Below are positions 24,827 to 32,157 of a stretch of DNA of 64,000 bases, piece by piece (within the stretch, counting starts at the first letter, position 1; each line of letters opens with the position of its first letter). Source of the stretch: Paenibacillus oryzae (lineage in GTDB: Bacteria > Bacillota > Bacilli > Paenibacillales > Paenibacillaceae); contig NZ_LYPA01000076.1 of NCBI RefSeq assembly GCF_001675045.1, positions 89,071-153,070 of the forward strand, read 5' to 3'. Position numbers and translations under genes: made by a program. Below the pieces are notes generated by a model. The model had not been told where the DNA came from and did not search any database. It was given only the letters and a program-made list of their open reading frames with translations.

Positions 24827-26136
24827 CGATGAACCTCCTGAACGTTTAAGGCTGCGGCCCCATTCCTGACGGGAATATCCCGGCGGAGGGCGCGGCCGGT
24901 TGCGGACTGGCTGGCAGGTAAGACCGGCATGGTACGGCCCGCAAGGCTGCGGGCATACAACAAGGGCCGCAGAGCGGACAAGGCTTGCGCTTCTGCGTCT
25001 CCGATGTGACGGAAAGATTGTCTTCCGGGTTTGGAATTGGCTTCTAGCAGCCAGAGTTTCCCGGTTGGCTCAACGCCGAAATCAAAGGCAAGCTCGCAAA
25101 ATCGGCCAAAGGCCCCTTCAATGCATGTCGCGGCGAGCTGGCTAGCCTCCTTGAGAGTAGTCAGCAGCTCGCGAGATTTCTTCTTGCCGAACGACGCGCT
25201 CAGCTTGGATAGGGCATGCTCGGCTTTGCCTCCGCCATGCAGATTGGAGGTCAAACGTCCGGCTGCGCCTACCCGCGCTGCCGCTCCGGTGAAGCTCCAA
25301 GCCCCCGTTTCGTTTTTTTGCAGCAGGATGCGTATATCAAAGGGCCGGTTATCGGCGTCCCGGAGCAGCAAGCAGGGCTGGAGGAGGTAGGCGGTTCCCC
25401 GAGTCCAGCGCTCCAGCCAGACCGTTAACTCCTCCTCGTCCGCAAATAATCGGCGTATGCTGCGGTTGCTGCGGTTTTTTCCCGCTATTTCATAGCCCTT
25501 GCGCAGGTTAAGCGTCTTTATTGCAATAATGCCTCTGCCCTGCATGCCCGAAGCCGGCTTTAACACAAGGCCTTGCGGATAACGGCGCAGCAAGCGGGGC
25601 AAGGAGGCGGCTGAACGGAAGAGCATGGAGGGAGGCAGGAGCGGCGTGAGCTCCGGCTGCTCTTTCAGCCGCAGCAGCACCTCCGGCTTGGATGGCAGGC
25701 TTCCATTGAGCCATTCCCAGCCCTTGCGGCGACGGAGCAGCTCCAGCATGGCGGCGCTGCTTTGCTTCTCCGCCAATGTAGCCGGAAATCGCCGATCCAG
25801 CACGAAATCGGGCAGCGGAACGGACTGGCGGATCCATTTATTTTCCTTTAGGCACAGGCCATAAAGCTTGCCGGTTCGCTTCTCAAAATCTGGCGTGGAA
25901 AAGGCATACGCCGTCATCCCGAGCGAGGCAGCCGCAGCAGCTATTTCCCTGCATAGCTGCGGTTCCGCCAGCTCCGCCTCGCACTCCTCCGGTTCGCAAT
26001 TCTCCGGCTCCCGACACACTGATTCCTGCCCAAGCTGGCCGTTGTGTCCACTGCGATTGTTCTGCTCGTTCGGTCTGGATGCCGGTTTTGACCGGGCGGA
26101 ATACAGTATGGCTACAACCGGGCCTGCCTGTTTCAT
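24823..26136 (-). CDS. YheC/YheD-family protein with Cys/Glu-rich insert (paralogue 2)
   Basis: The product is 437 aa from ATG 26136 (GAGGAGG site). The ATP-grasp core is intact: VLKPASGMQGRGII, YLLQPCLLLRDA, FCELAFDFGVE and LWLLEANSKPGRQSF. Two features set it apart. Residues about 14-62, where other copies have a compact strand-helix, hold a polar insert ending in a run rich in Cys, Glu and Pro (CREPENCEPEECEAEL). The C-terminal 40 residues are an extra polar tail. The first motif is also altered (VLDRRFP in place of YNRLP). It is the most diverged of the five and may have a changed substrate or a structural role. Confidence 0.85.
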   Translation of the reverse strand: MKQAGPVVAILYSARSKPASRPNEQNNRSGHNGQLGQESVCREPENCEPEECEAELAEPQLCREIAAAAASLGMTAYAFSTPDFEKRTGKLYGLCLKENKWIRQSVPLPDFVLDRRFPATLAEKQSSAAMLELLRRRKGWEWLNGSLPSKPEVLLRLKEQPELTPLLPPSMLFRSAASLPRLLRRYPQGLVLKPASGMQGRGIIAIKTLNLRKGYEIAGKNRSNRSIRRLFADEEELTVWLERWTRGTAYLLQPCLLLRDADNRPFDIRILLQKNETGAWSFTGAAARVGAAGRLTSNLHGGGKAEHALSKLSASFGKKKSRELLTTLKEASQLAATCIEGAFGRFCELAFDFGVEPTGKLWLLEANSKPGRQSFRHIGDAEAQALSALRPLLYARSLAGRTMPVLPASQSATGRALRRDIPVRNGAAALNVQEVHR

Positions 26137-26148
26137 GCCGCCACCTCC

Positions 26149-27534
26149 TCAAAAGCCCGACAGAAACCGGGCGTATTGAATCATCATACGGACAGAAGGC
26201 CTGATTTTTCCTTCCGTCAAGGGAGTGTTGTCATTTTTGGACGGCTTGGAGTTGACCTCCAGAAGCCAAACCCGGCCGCTCGTATCCAGCGCAAGATCGA
26301 TGCCTAGCTCCCCGAAATGCGCCGGTATTTGCGCTTCGATGCCTTGGGCGATTGCGAGCGCCGCCTGCCGCAGCCTCTGGGCGGCTCCCTGGCCGCCAAT
26401 GCTGCTGGTCAAATTGCTTTTGACAATCGCTGCGCTGACTCTGCTGAGCGTGCCGCCCCTTGCCAGGTTGGAGACAAAATGCTGATTGCCCGCTGTCCGT
26501 GCAACGATGGAGGTAATGACCCAGCTGCCGGTGCCGTTTTTTTGCGCCAGCGCCCTGAAATCGACGGGACGTTTGGCCACCTCGATCAATTGCAGACCCT
26601 GCTGAATCTGATAACGGACGGTTTTCATTTTTAGCGAAATGGCTCCATACAGCTTGGATAACGTCGGGTATACTTGCTTTCGCGCGCCGGACGGAGTGGC
26701 ATGAAGGGCCTGGTAGCTGTCGCCCTCCAGGTGGGAAATCCGGATAATGCCTTTGCCGAGACTGCCGCGGACGGGTTTGAGAAACACATGCGCGTATTTT
26801 GGGCACATGCTTTTGAAAACGGCGTAGCTGCTTAGCAAATGCGATTCCGGCAAATAACGTGCGAGGCTTTTGTCTCCCTTAAGCGCGTCAAACACTTCGG
26901 TTTTATCCAGAAACTTTTCATTAAACACAACAGTCGCATAGTTTTTACGGGCATTTTCAAAAAAATGCTGGACGGCCGGGCTATTCTCCAGCTTGCGTGA
27001 GGTAAGGCGATTGTTGACAATGTCGGGAACAGGCATGTCGGCTTGCTTCCAGTTGCCTGCAAAGTGCCAGCCCTGCACAACGCTGTCCCCGCGGCTGATG
27101 CCTTGGGGCGTGAAAAAATAGACGGATGCTCCCTGGGCTTTGCATGCCTCCACAAGCTCGCGGCAAAAAAGCGTGATGGAGCCAAAAGGCCTGTCGGGAG
27201 AGCCGGGCTCATCTCTGCTGATCAAAACGCCGATCAAGGGGCCAAGACTAAGCGTGCTTGTAGCGGCCCGGTAATGCATGCGCAAGGTTATGCGGGATTG
27301 GGCAGCGGAGAGCGGCAAGGCCATACGGCCTGCAAGCGCGCTCCCTATGCGCATTCCATCCAGGCGCGGTGACGGGATCACCTTGACATGCTGGCGGAAA
27401 CCCCCGAATTTCAGCTGGATATGCTGACCTTTGGGAATTTTCCAATGCCGGACAAAGCTCTCTCCCAGCATGATGGTATCGTCCGGCAGCGTGCCGGAGC
27501 CGGCGATCCCAATGGCTACCTTTGTTTTAAGCAT
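26149..27534 (-). CDS. YheC/YheD-family spore coat-associated protein, long form (paralogue 1)
   Basis: The product is 461 aa from ATG 27534 (AAGGAG seven nt upstream; an in-frame TTG at 27540 is too close to the site). First gene of the operon. The N-terminal beta domain (residues about 1-95) precedes LGPLIGVLIS. The ATP-grasp motifs are PDIVNNRLTSRKLE, KFLDKTEVFDAL, VFLKPVRGSLGKGI, YQIQQGL, FGELGIDLALD and VWLLEVNSKPSKND. Bacillus YheC and YheD are spore-coat associated. The SigK-like promoter sequence upstream would place expression in the late mother cell. Confidence 0.9.
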   Translation of the reverse strand: MLKTKVAIGIAGSGTLPDDTIMLGESFVRHWKIPKGQHIQLKFGGFRQHVKVIPSPRLDGMRIGSALAGRMALPLSAAQSRITLRMHYRAATSTLSLGPLIGVLISRDEPGSPDRPFGSITLFCRELVEACKAQGASVYFFTPQGISRGDSVVQGWHFAGNWKQADMPVPDIVNNRLTSRKLENSPAVQHFFENARKNYATVVFNEKFLDKTEVFDALKGDKSLARYLPESHLLSSYAVFKSMCPKYAHVFLKPVRGSLGKGIIRISHLEGDSYQALHATPSGARKQVYPTLSKLYGAISLKMKTVRYQIQQGLQLIEVAKRPVDFRALAQKNGTGSWVITSIVARTAGNQHFVSNLARGGTLSRVSAAIVKSNLTSSIGGQGAAQRLRQAALAIAQGIEAQIPAHFGELGIDLALDTSGRVWLLEVNSKPSKNDNTPLTEGKIRPSVRMMIQYARFLSGF

Positions 27535-27606
27535 TTGCAATCTCCTTCCGGACCTGGAAAAAATCCGAATTATGCCGGGGATCTATAGGTGTTTGCACGA
27601 ATAGTT

Positions 27607-27634
27607 CATCATATGAGGGCGCTTGTGCGTTTGT
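27607..27634 (-). promoter_or_regulatory. Candidate SigK-type promoter of the YheC/YheD operon
   Basis: On the minus strand AC (27634-27633), 17 bp, then CATATGATG (27615-27607) fits the SigK pattern AC-N17-CATANNNTA except for the last base. It lies about 75 bp before the first gene. A short consensus, so chance matches are possible. Confidence 0.35.
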
Positions 27635-27724
27635 GATTCCGCAGTCATAGCCTGCGGCTTCCATGCATACAATGGCAGGGAGCATGGACAAGGCCGGCAG
27701 CGAGCTGTGGAAGGAGATGGGACA

Positions 27725-28108
27725 ATGGCGGAACGGCAATGGGTTAAAGGAAAACGCGATTCAGCGCTGGGAATAAAACAGGATCGGGCATTAGCGGGGC
27801 AAAGAGAAACAATGGGCGGCAAAGCTCAAAAAATGGGCAGGGGCAAAGCTGTTTTTTACCTGGTTATTGCAACGGGCATGCTCCTGTACGGAATGAGCGC
27901 GATGGAGCCGGGCGATGCCGCGCATCGCGGACAGTCGCTATTTTGGCTGGTTTGGCTGGCCTTTGCGGCTTTGATCATCGCTGGCAACGCTAACGCCATC
28001 CTGATGAGCAACGAAAAAAAGCGCCGGCTGGCGCAGTTAAAAGCGTATAAAGCTCGGCAGAGAGAACGTACAGTCGAAAAGCTTCTGATGCGAAAGGACA
28101 AAGCGTAA
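27725..28108 (+). CDS. Small two-helix membrane protein of unknown function
   Basis: The product is 127 aa from ATG 27725 (GAAGGAG nine nt upstream). A polar N-terminus of about 37 residues precedes two membrane helices (about 42-62 and 75-97; VFYLVIATGMLLYGM and FWLVWLAFAALIIAGNA). A highly basic C-terminal coil of about 30 residues (KRRLAQLKAYKARQRERT) would lie in the cytoplasm. No family recognised. It is divergent from the YheC/YheD operon and followed by a terminator. Confidence 0.65.
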   Translation: MAERQWVKGKRDSALGIKQDRALAGQRETMGGKAQKMGRGKAVFYLVIATGMLLYGMSAMEPGDAAHRGQSLFWLVWLAFAALIIAGNANAILMSNEKKRRLAQLKAYKARQRERTVEKLLMRKDKA

Positions 28109-28118
28109 TAAATGAGGG

Positions 28119-28166
28119 AAAGGCGCTTCCGGGTCACTGCTGCAGTGAATGCCGAAAGCGCCTTTT
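28119..28166. terminator. Terminator between convergent genes
   Basis: AAAGGCGCTT-CGG pairs with CCG-AAGCGCCTTTT. An inner CACTGC/GCAGTG stem makes a two-part hairpin. Confidence 0.85.
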
Positions 28167-28197
28167 GCATGCGATGAGAGTTGGTTCCGCTCCTAAA

Positions 28198-28545
28198 TCA
28201 GTCCAGCTCCTTGAACTGGACAATCTGTTTCACGAACCTGTAAACCGCTTCCTGTTCCTTAAGGCTCATGCCATTAAGCTGATGGGCGATTTTGTCATAA
28301 ACTGCATTGGAAGCTTTCCGCTGCTCTGTTTGCTCGTCGACTTGGACAAGCTTTTCCAGTGGCGTCCCAAGAGCGGAGGCGATTTTACTCAATACGTCGA
28401 TTGTTGGATTTTTTTCCCCTCGTTCGACCTGCCCCATATAAGAGGCGTTAATATCGGCACGAAGAGCAAGCTGCTCCTGGCTAAGGCCGCTTGCTTTGCG
28501 CAATGCGCGAATATTGTCCCCAATCTTTACACCGATGTCGCTCAT
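28198..28545 (-). CDS. XRE-family helix-turn-helix regulator
   Basis: This 115-aa protein has a phage-repressor-type HTH at about residues 10-65 (IRALRKASGLSQEQLA ... YMGQVERGEKNPTID), then a helical C-terminal domain of about 45 residues with a SinR/SinI-like dimerisation look (LNGMSLKEQEAVYRFVKQIV). It is a stand-alone transcription factor. The divergent neighbour at 28.7 kb and its own promoter are the obvious candidate targets. A SinR-like role in biofilm or sporulation control is only a guess. Confidence 0.87.
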   Translation of the reverse strand: MSDIGVKIGDNIRALRKASGLSQEQLALRADINASYMGQVERGEKNPTIDVLSKIASALGTPLEKLVQVDEQTEQRKASNAVYDKIAHQLNGMSLKEQEAVYRFVKQIVQFKELD

Positions 28546-28629
28546 TATGTCACCTCAGCCTAACGATAGAGCTTTGAACTTATAGCAACAACGTTATATA
28601 GTATGTATCTAAAAAAGTGTTTATAGTCA

Positions 28630-28659
28630 TTGACCTGGATGTGGATGATTTATTATAAT
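28630..28659 (+). promoter_or_regulatory. SigA-type promoter of the 163-aa protein gene
   Basis: TTGACC (28630-28635) and a perfect TATAAT (28654-28659), 18 bp apart. A weaker second pair (TTGTGT/TAAAAT) lies about 45 bp downstream. Confidence 0.55.
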
Positions 28660-28722
28660 TAACATAAAAATGACAATTGTGTTAGAATGGTGGAATAAAT
28701 AAAATGAGGCAAGGTGGCCGGC

Positions 28723-29214
28723 ATGGTGATTGAGGAGTTTGATTTTTATCGCAAGGTCAGGGCTTATTATTGCAAGGTTAATTTTGATTTGCTGTTTACC
28801 TATCGCTTTGCGCACCGGCTCGACAAAACGGCGATGGCTCGCGGATCATTTGGTTGCTCGGTCAATTACCATGCCCAAACGGTGGAATACACTATGCAGC
28901 TCGTATCGGATGTCATTGAAAGACCATTCAGCGAAAGCGGATCGTTTCTGTTTTCGACCATTTATGAAGCCATACCCCCCCAGCGTATTGAATATCATGA
29001 TTACCCCATCCATAAGCTTCGATACAAAGTTCCGATTGATTACGATTGGCAGGCATTTATCGAAGAAGGCGCCGCATCCGCCATTAATCGCCACACGATT
29101 GGCGCATTGTTTAAAAAGTGGGGTATAAAGGATGAACAAGACCGCGAGGTTGACGCCCATATCAAAATTACTAAATTAACCGTGGATTGGAAGGGATCTA
29201 ATCAGGTTGGGTGA
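28723..29214 (+). CDS. Hypothetical protein (163 aa)
   Basis: Start at ATG 28723 (AAGGTGG just upstream; an in-frame GTG at 28714 is possible). The product is a soluble mixed alpha/beta protein rich in Tyr and His (FDFYRKVRAYYCKVNFDLLF; YHDYPIHKLRYKVPIDYDW). No membrane segment or known motif was recognised. It lies between the divergent XRE regulator and the ytoI-like gene, which begins 72 bp later. Good codon use and a clear ribosome binding site support a real gene. Confidence 0.65.
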   Translation: MVIEEFDFYRKVRAYYCKVNFDLLFTYRFAHRLDKTAMARGSFGCSVNYHAQTVEYTMQLVSDVIERPFSESGSFLFSTIYEAIPPQRIEYHDYPIHKLRYKVPIDYDWQAFIEEGAASAINRHTIGALFKKWGIKDEQDREVDAHIKITKLTVDWKGSNQVG

Positions 29215-29285
29215 TGGGGTCAACCATACTCTTTTGAGCGGCAATCCGGTATAATGAGTGGAATAATGCGGCAGGGGGAGAAGAC

Positions 29286-30641
29286 ATGAACGATGCTCAT
29301 GGCAACATCAGGGGCGGCAGCACAAAGCATGAGCTGATTTTGCAGCATATCCAGGGTCTCAAGATCGGAACCCAAATTTCGGTACGGGCGATTGCCAAGG
29401 AGCTTGGGGTAAGCGAAGGGACGGTTTACAAGGCTTTCAAGGAAGCGGAGGTGACCGGCCTCGTCAGCACCAAGGAGCGGATCGGCACCGTGCGGATCGG
29501 CCGGAAAAAGCGGGAATCGCTGGATCAGCTGACTTTTGGCGAGGTGGCCCAAATTGCCGAAGGCAGATTGTATGGCGGAGGAGACGGGCTGGAGAAGACG
29601 CTGCATAAATTCGTAATTGGCGCAATGGAGCTGGACGATATGCTGCGCTATATCGACCAGAGCAGCCTGCTCATTGTCGGCAATCGGGCAGGCGCGCATC
29701 GTTGCGCCCTGGAGCAAGGGGCGGGGGTGCTTATTACCGGCGGGTTCGAGCCTAGCAGCGAGGTGATTGAGCTGGCAGACAAGCTGGAGCTGCCGGTGCT
29801 TTCCTCGCGGCATGACACCTTTACAGTTGCTTCCATGATCAACCGGGCGATGTTCGACCGGCTCATCAAGCGAAAAATTATGCTGCTTGAGGACATTGTG
29901 ACGTTTGGCCGTCCGGCGGATGTGCTTCGGGCTGGCGGCAATTTGCGGCATTATCATCATTTGTGCCAATCAACGGGTTATTCCCGCTTTCCGGTCGTGG
30001 ATGAAAGAGGCCGGGTGGTGGGCATGATGACGGGCAAGGATGCGGCAGGGAGCGAATCCGACACCCCGATCGAAAAGGTAATGACGCGAAAGCCGATAAC
30101 GGCTGCGCCCAATATAACAGTTGCGTCTGCCGCTTATACGATGGCGGCGGAAGGTATAGACCTGCTTCCTATCGTGGATCGTCACCGGAAGCTGCTTGGC
30201 GTTGTGACGAGACGGGAAATTTGGGATGCCATGCGTTTTGCCGTCAAGCAGCCGGAGTCGGGTGAAACGTTCGAGGATTTGATGTGGTCCGGCTTTATGC
30301 AGCACGAGGAGCGGGTAGCGGACGAGGTTGCAATCAGCTACAAAGGAAGCATTACCCCGCAGATGACGGGAGCGCTTGGCATGGCCTCGGAGGGGCTGCT
30401 CTCAACGTTGATGTCCCAGGCGGCGCGGCGAATGATTCAGGAAATCGGAAAAAGGAATTTTTTGCTGGAGAGCATGACCAGCTTTTTTGTGCGGCCGATA
30501 GGTATTGATGCTGAAATTACGATCAAACCAAAGGCGATGGAGCTGAGCCGGAAGTTTTCAAAGCTCGAAATTGAGCTGTTCGATGAGAGGGGACTGGCAG
30601 CCAAAGCGATGCTGACGGCTCAAATGATTGATCCTTATTAG
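29286..30641 (+). CDS. ytoI: HTH-DRTGG-CBS-hotdog regulator, YtoI-like
   Basis: The protein is 451 aa. A GntR-like winged HTH (about 14-70; ISVRAIAKELGVSEGTVYKAF) is followed by a DRTGG domain (about 80-185; LLIVGNRAGAHRCALEQGAGVLITGG), two CBS repeats (about 200-320; FPVVDERGRVVGMMTGKDA and LLPIVDRHRKLLGVVTRREI) and a C-terminal hotdog-like region (about 335-445). This order matches Bacillus YtoI. CBS domains usually bind adenine nucleotides, so the protein may sense energy state or c-di-AMP (inference). In Bacillus it also precedes ytpI and the ytrHI-dnaE genes, as here. Confidence 0.9.
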   Translation: MNDAHGNIRGGSTKHELILQHIQGLKIGTQISVRAIAKELGVSEGTVYKAFKEAEVTGLVSTKERIGTVRIGRKKRESLDQLTFGEVAQIAEGRLYGGGDGLEKTLHKFVIGAMELDDMLRYIDQSSLLIVGNRAGAHRCALEQGAGVLITGGFEPSSEVIELADKLELPVLSSRHDTFTVASMINRAMFDRLIKRKIMLLEDIVTFGRPADVLRAGGNLRHYHHLCQSTGYSRFPVVDERGRVVGMMTGKDAAGSESDTPIEKVMTRKPITAAPNITVASAAYTMAAEGIDLLPIVDRHRKLLGVVTRREIWDAMRFAVKQPESGETFEDLMWSGFMQHEERVADEVAISYKGSITPQMTGALGMASEGLLSTLMSQAARRMIQEIGKRNFLLESMTSFFVRPIGIDAEITIKPKAMELSRKFSKLEIELFDERGLAAKAMLTAQMIDPY

Positions 30642-30701
30642 AGGAAACCCGAGTAAGAAGCAGCTAAGCGGGGTGCGAATTAAGTATGAAGAGATTGTCC
30701 G

Positions 30702-30745
30702 AAAAGCCCAGGATTGTTGATTTTTCATAACATCCCTGGGCTTTT
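30702..30745 (+). terminator. Terminator between ytoI and ytpI
   Basis: AAAAGCCCAGG (30702-30712) pairs with CCTGGGCTTTT (30735-30745). A- and T-rich flanks could serve both directions. Confidence 0.85.
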
Positions 30746-30824
30746 CATTTGGGTTTCATGTACTCCGTAATGGACGTTCTGGACACCCCCCCCCACAGCA
30801 GGGGGCGGCGGCTCTTAAGCGGAA

Positions 30825-31133
30825 TCAGTTGCTGCCGCTTTGTATTTTCGCCTGATAAAAGCTGTGGTTGCGCAAGCCTGCAAACACATTAAACAAGCCG
30901 ATGACGCCAAACAACGCTCCGATGACGATCCTCAGCGTGGATTCGCCGGACAGGAAGAGCTGGACGGCCGCGATAGACAGGAGCATAGCTCCCATTGCTA
31001 TATTTGTCCGTGCTTGATAAAGTCCACGTATGCCGGGTTCCTTGGAACGGCGCGTCTTAAGGCTATAAAATGCCGAAAACCCGAGTGAAATCAAAATGAG
31101 GGGCGAAAACACCCATGAAATGATGTAATCCAT
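30825..31133 (-). CDS. ytpI: YtpI-family membrane protein
   Basis: The product is 102 aa from ATG 31133; AGGAGG lies 13 nt upstream, a little far. Three membrane helices (about 5-22, 40-60 and 65-85; WVFSPLILISLGFSAFY, AMGAMLLSIAAVQLFL, VIGALFGVIGLFNVFAGL) with a short basic loop (KTRRSKEPGIRGLYQARTN) match the YtpI family. Function unknown in all species. Its position next to ytoI and ytrI follows the Bacillus order. Confidence 0.85.
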   Translation of the reverse strand: MDYIISWVFSPLILISLGFSAFYSLKTRRSKEPGIRGLYQARTNIAMGAMLLSIAAVQLFLSGESTLRIVIGALFGVIGLFNVFAGLRNHSFYQAKIQSGSN

Positions 31134-31208
31134 TGGCGGCGGGCAGCCTCCTTTTTGAATGTGTAACCATATTGTATCATGTTTGTCACAAAAATGCGTT
31201 GCCAACCA

Positions 31209-31724
31209 TCAGGTTGATGGCGGTTTGATGATTCGTTTGGCCTGAACCCAGATTTGCAGTACATTTTCCGCAAGCAGCACGGTTTTGAGCTCTGCCGAGT
31301 AGTCTTTTCCGTTAATGTCTATATAGGTTTTACGCTCCAGCAATAACCGGGCAAGCTTGGCGTCGGAGTCGATATCGTATATGCTTCTGCCTATGAAAAT
31401 GGACAAATCCTCCTTCAGCAGTTTCAGCAAAATCGTTTCCGATGACTTGTCCAGCGGAGCGCGCTCCTGGGCAGCCGTTCCTTCCTCCAGTCTGATCTGG
31501 ATGCTTTTGATGACGGTATGCTGGGATTTGTACTGATTCAGGGAGTGAAGATCCTTTTCATATTGCTCGATCTTTTCGCGCAGGCTGCTGTTGGTATTGT
31601 AGATGGCTTCGAATTTGGCCACGGACAGGGAGTTCAAAACCGCGGCGCCAACCATCATGCCCGCAACAAATACCCCGATCATGCCCGTCATCCGCCAATA
31701 TTTTTCAAAGAGGGGCAGCCTCAT
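31209..31724 (-). CDS. ytrI: Sporulation membrane protein YtrI
   Basis: The 171-aa protein has one N-terminal membrane helix (about 12-32; MTGMIGVFVAGMMVGAAVLN), then a coiled coil (about 40-65) and a C-terminal soluble domain with the GRSIYDIDSDAKLARLLLERKTY pattern. In Bacillus, YtrI and YtrH are membrane proteins made in the mother cell under SigE and needed for efficient sporulation. Here the gene follows ytrH by 3 bp, so the two are one operon behind a SigE-consensus promoter. Confidence 0.87.
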   Translation of the reverse strand: MRLPLFEKYWRMTGMIGVFVAGMMVGAAVLNSLSVAKFEAIYNTNSSLREKIEQYEKDLHSLNQYKSQHTVIKSIQIRLEEGTAAQERAPLDKSSETILLKLLKEDLSIFIGRSIYDIDSDAKLARLLLERKTYIDINGKDYSAELKTVLLAENVLQIWVQAKRIIKPPST

Positions 31725-31727
31725 ATC

Positions 31728-32054
31728 TCATACAGCCCCCTTGCACATCAGCTTGATCAGCTCCGTAGCGACATGCGCGCCCAAAAAAGCAAACAGAATA
31801 AAAGCAATTTGCTGGGCTGCCGGCGACAGATGCCCTGCGGAAATATTGCTTTCAATGACCCGGACAGGATCGATGGAGCCGCCGATTGCGGCAACTATCG
31901 CCCATATTTTAAGCCGCAGCGCCGTATCCAGCATGACGGTAGCGGGAGGCAGCAGCATAAAGATGGAGCCAACCCCCGCAAGCATAGCCCCGCCCATTAC
32001 GACGCCAAACGCAATAAAAAAATCCAGACCCGCTTTGGATAAAAAATACGACAT
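31728..32054 (-). CDS. ytrH: Sporulation membrane protein YtrH
   Basis: The product is 108 aa from ATG 32054 (GGAGGAGGG upstream). Three hydrophobic segments are visible (about 8-32, 45-60 and 80-100: IAFGVVMGGAMLAGVGSIFM; LKIWAIVAAIGGSID; IAFILFAFLGAHVATELI). Matches the YtrH family in size and in the MSYFLSKAGLDFFIAFGVV start. It is first in the operon with ytrI, divergent from dnaE. Confidence 0.9.
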   Translation of the reverse strand: MSYFLSKAGLDFFIAFGVVMGGAMLAGVGSIFMLLPPATVMLDTALRLKIWAIVAAIGGSIDPVRVIESNISAGHLSPAAQQIAFILFAFLGAHVATELIKLMCKGAV

Positions 32055-32075
32055 GAGACAACCCTCCTCCTTACC

Positions 32076-32105
32076 ATTGTATGGGCGCGTCCGCCCGCAA
32101 TATGA
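32076..32105 (-). promoter_or_regulatory. SigE-consensus promoter of ytrHI
   Basis: On the minus strand TCATATT (32105-32099), 15 bp, then CATACAAT (32083-32076) is an exact match to the SigE consensus KMATATT-N14/15-CATACAHT. It lies 20-25 bp before the ytrH ribosome binding site region. This fits the mother-cell expression of the Bacillus homologue. Confidence 0.85.
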
Positions 32106-32157
32106 TAAAATGAATAAACTTAAGAGTGAATCGCAGGAGCGGAAAGGAAGAGGGCGT

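Noticed and set aside
30780..30800. Run of C after ytoI as a phase-variable tract
   Set aside because: It lies in a gap between two genes, not in a coding or promoter region, so no switching effect is expected.
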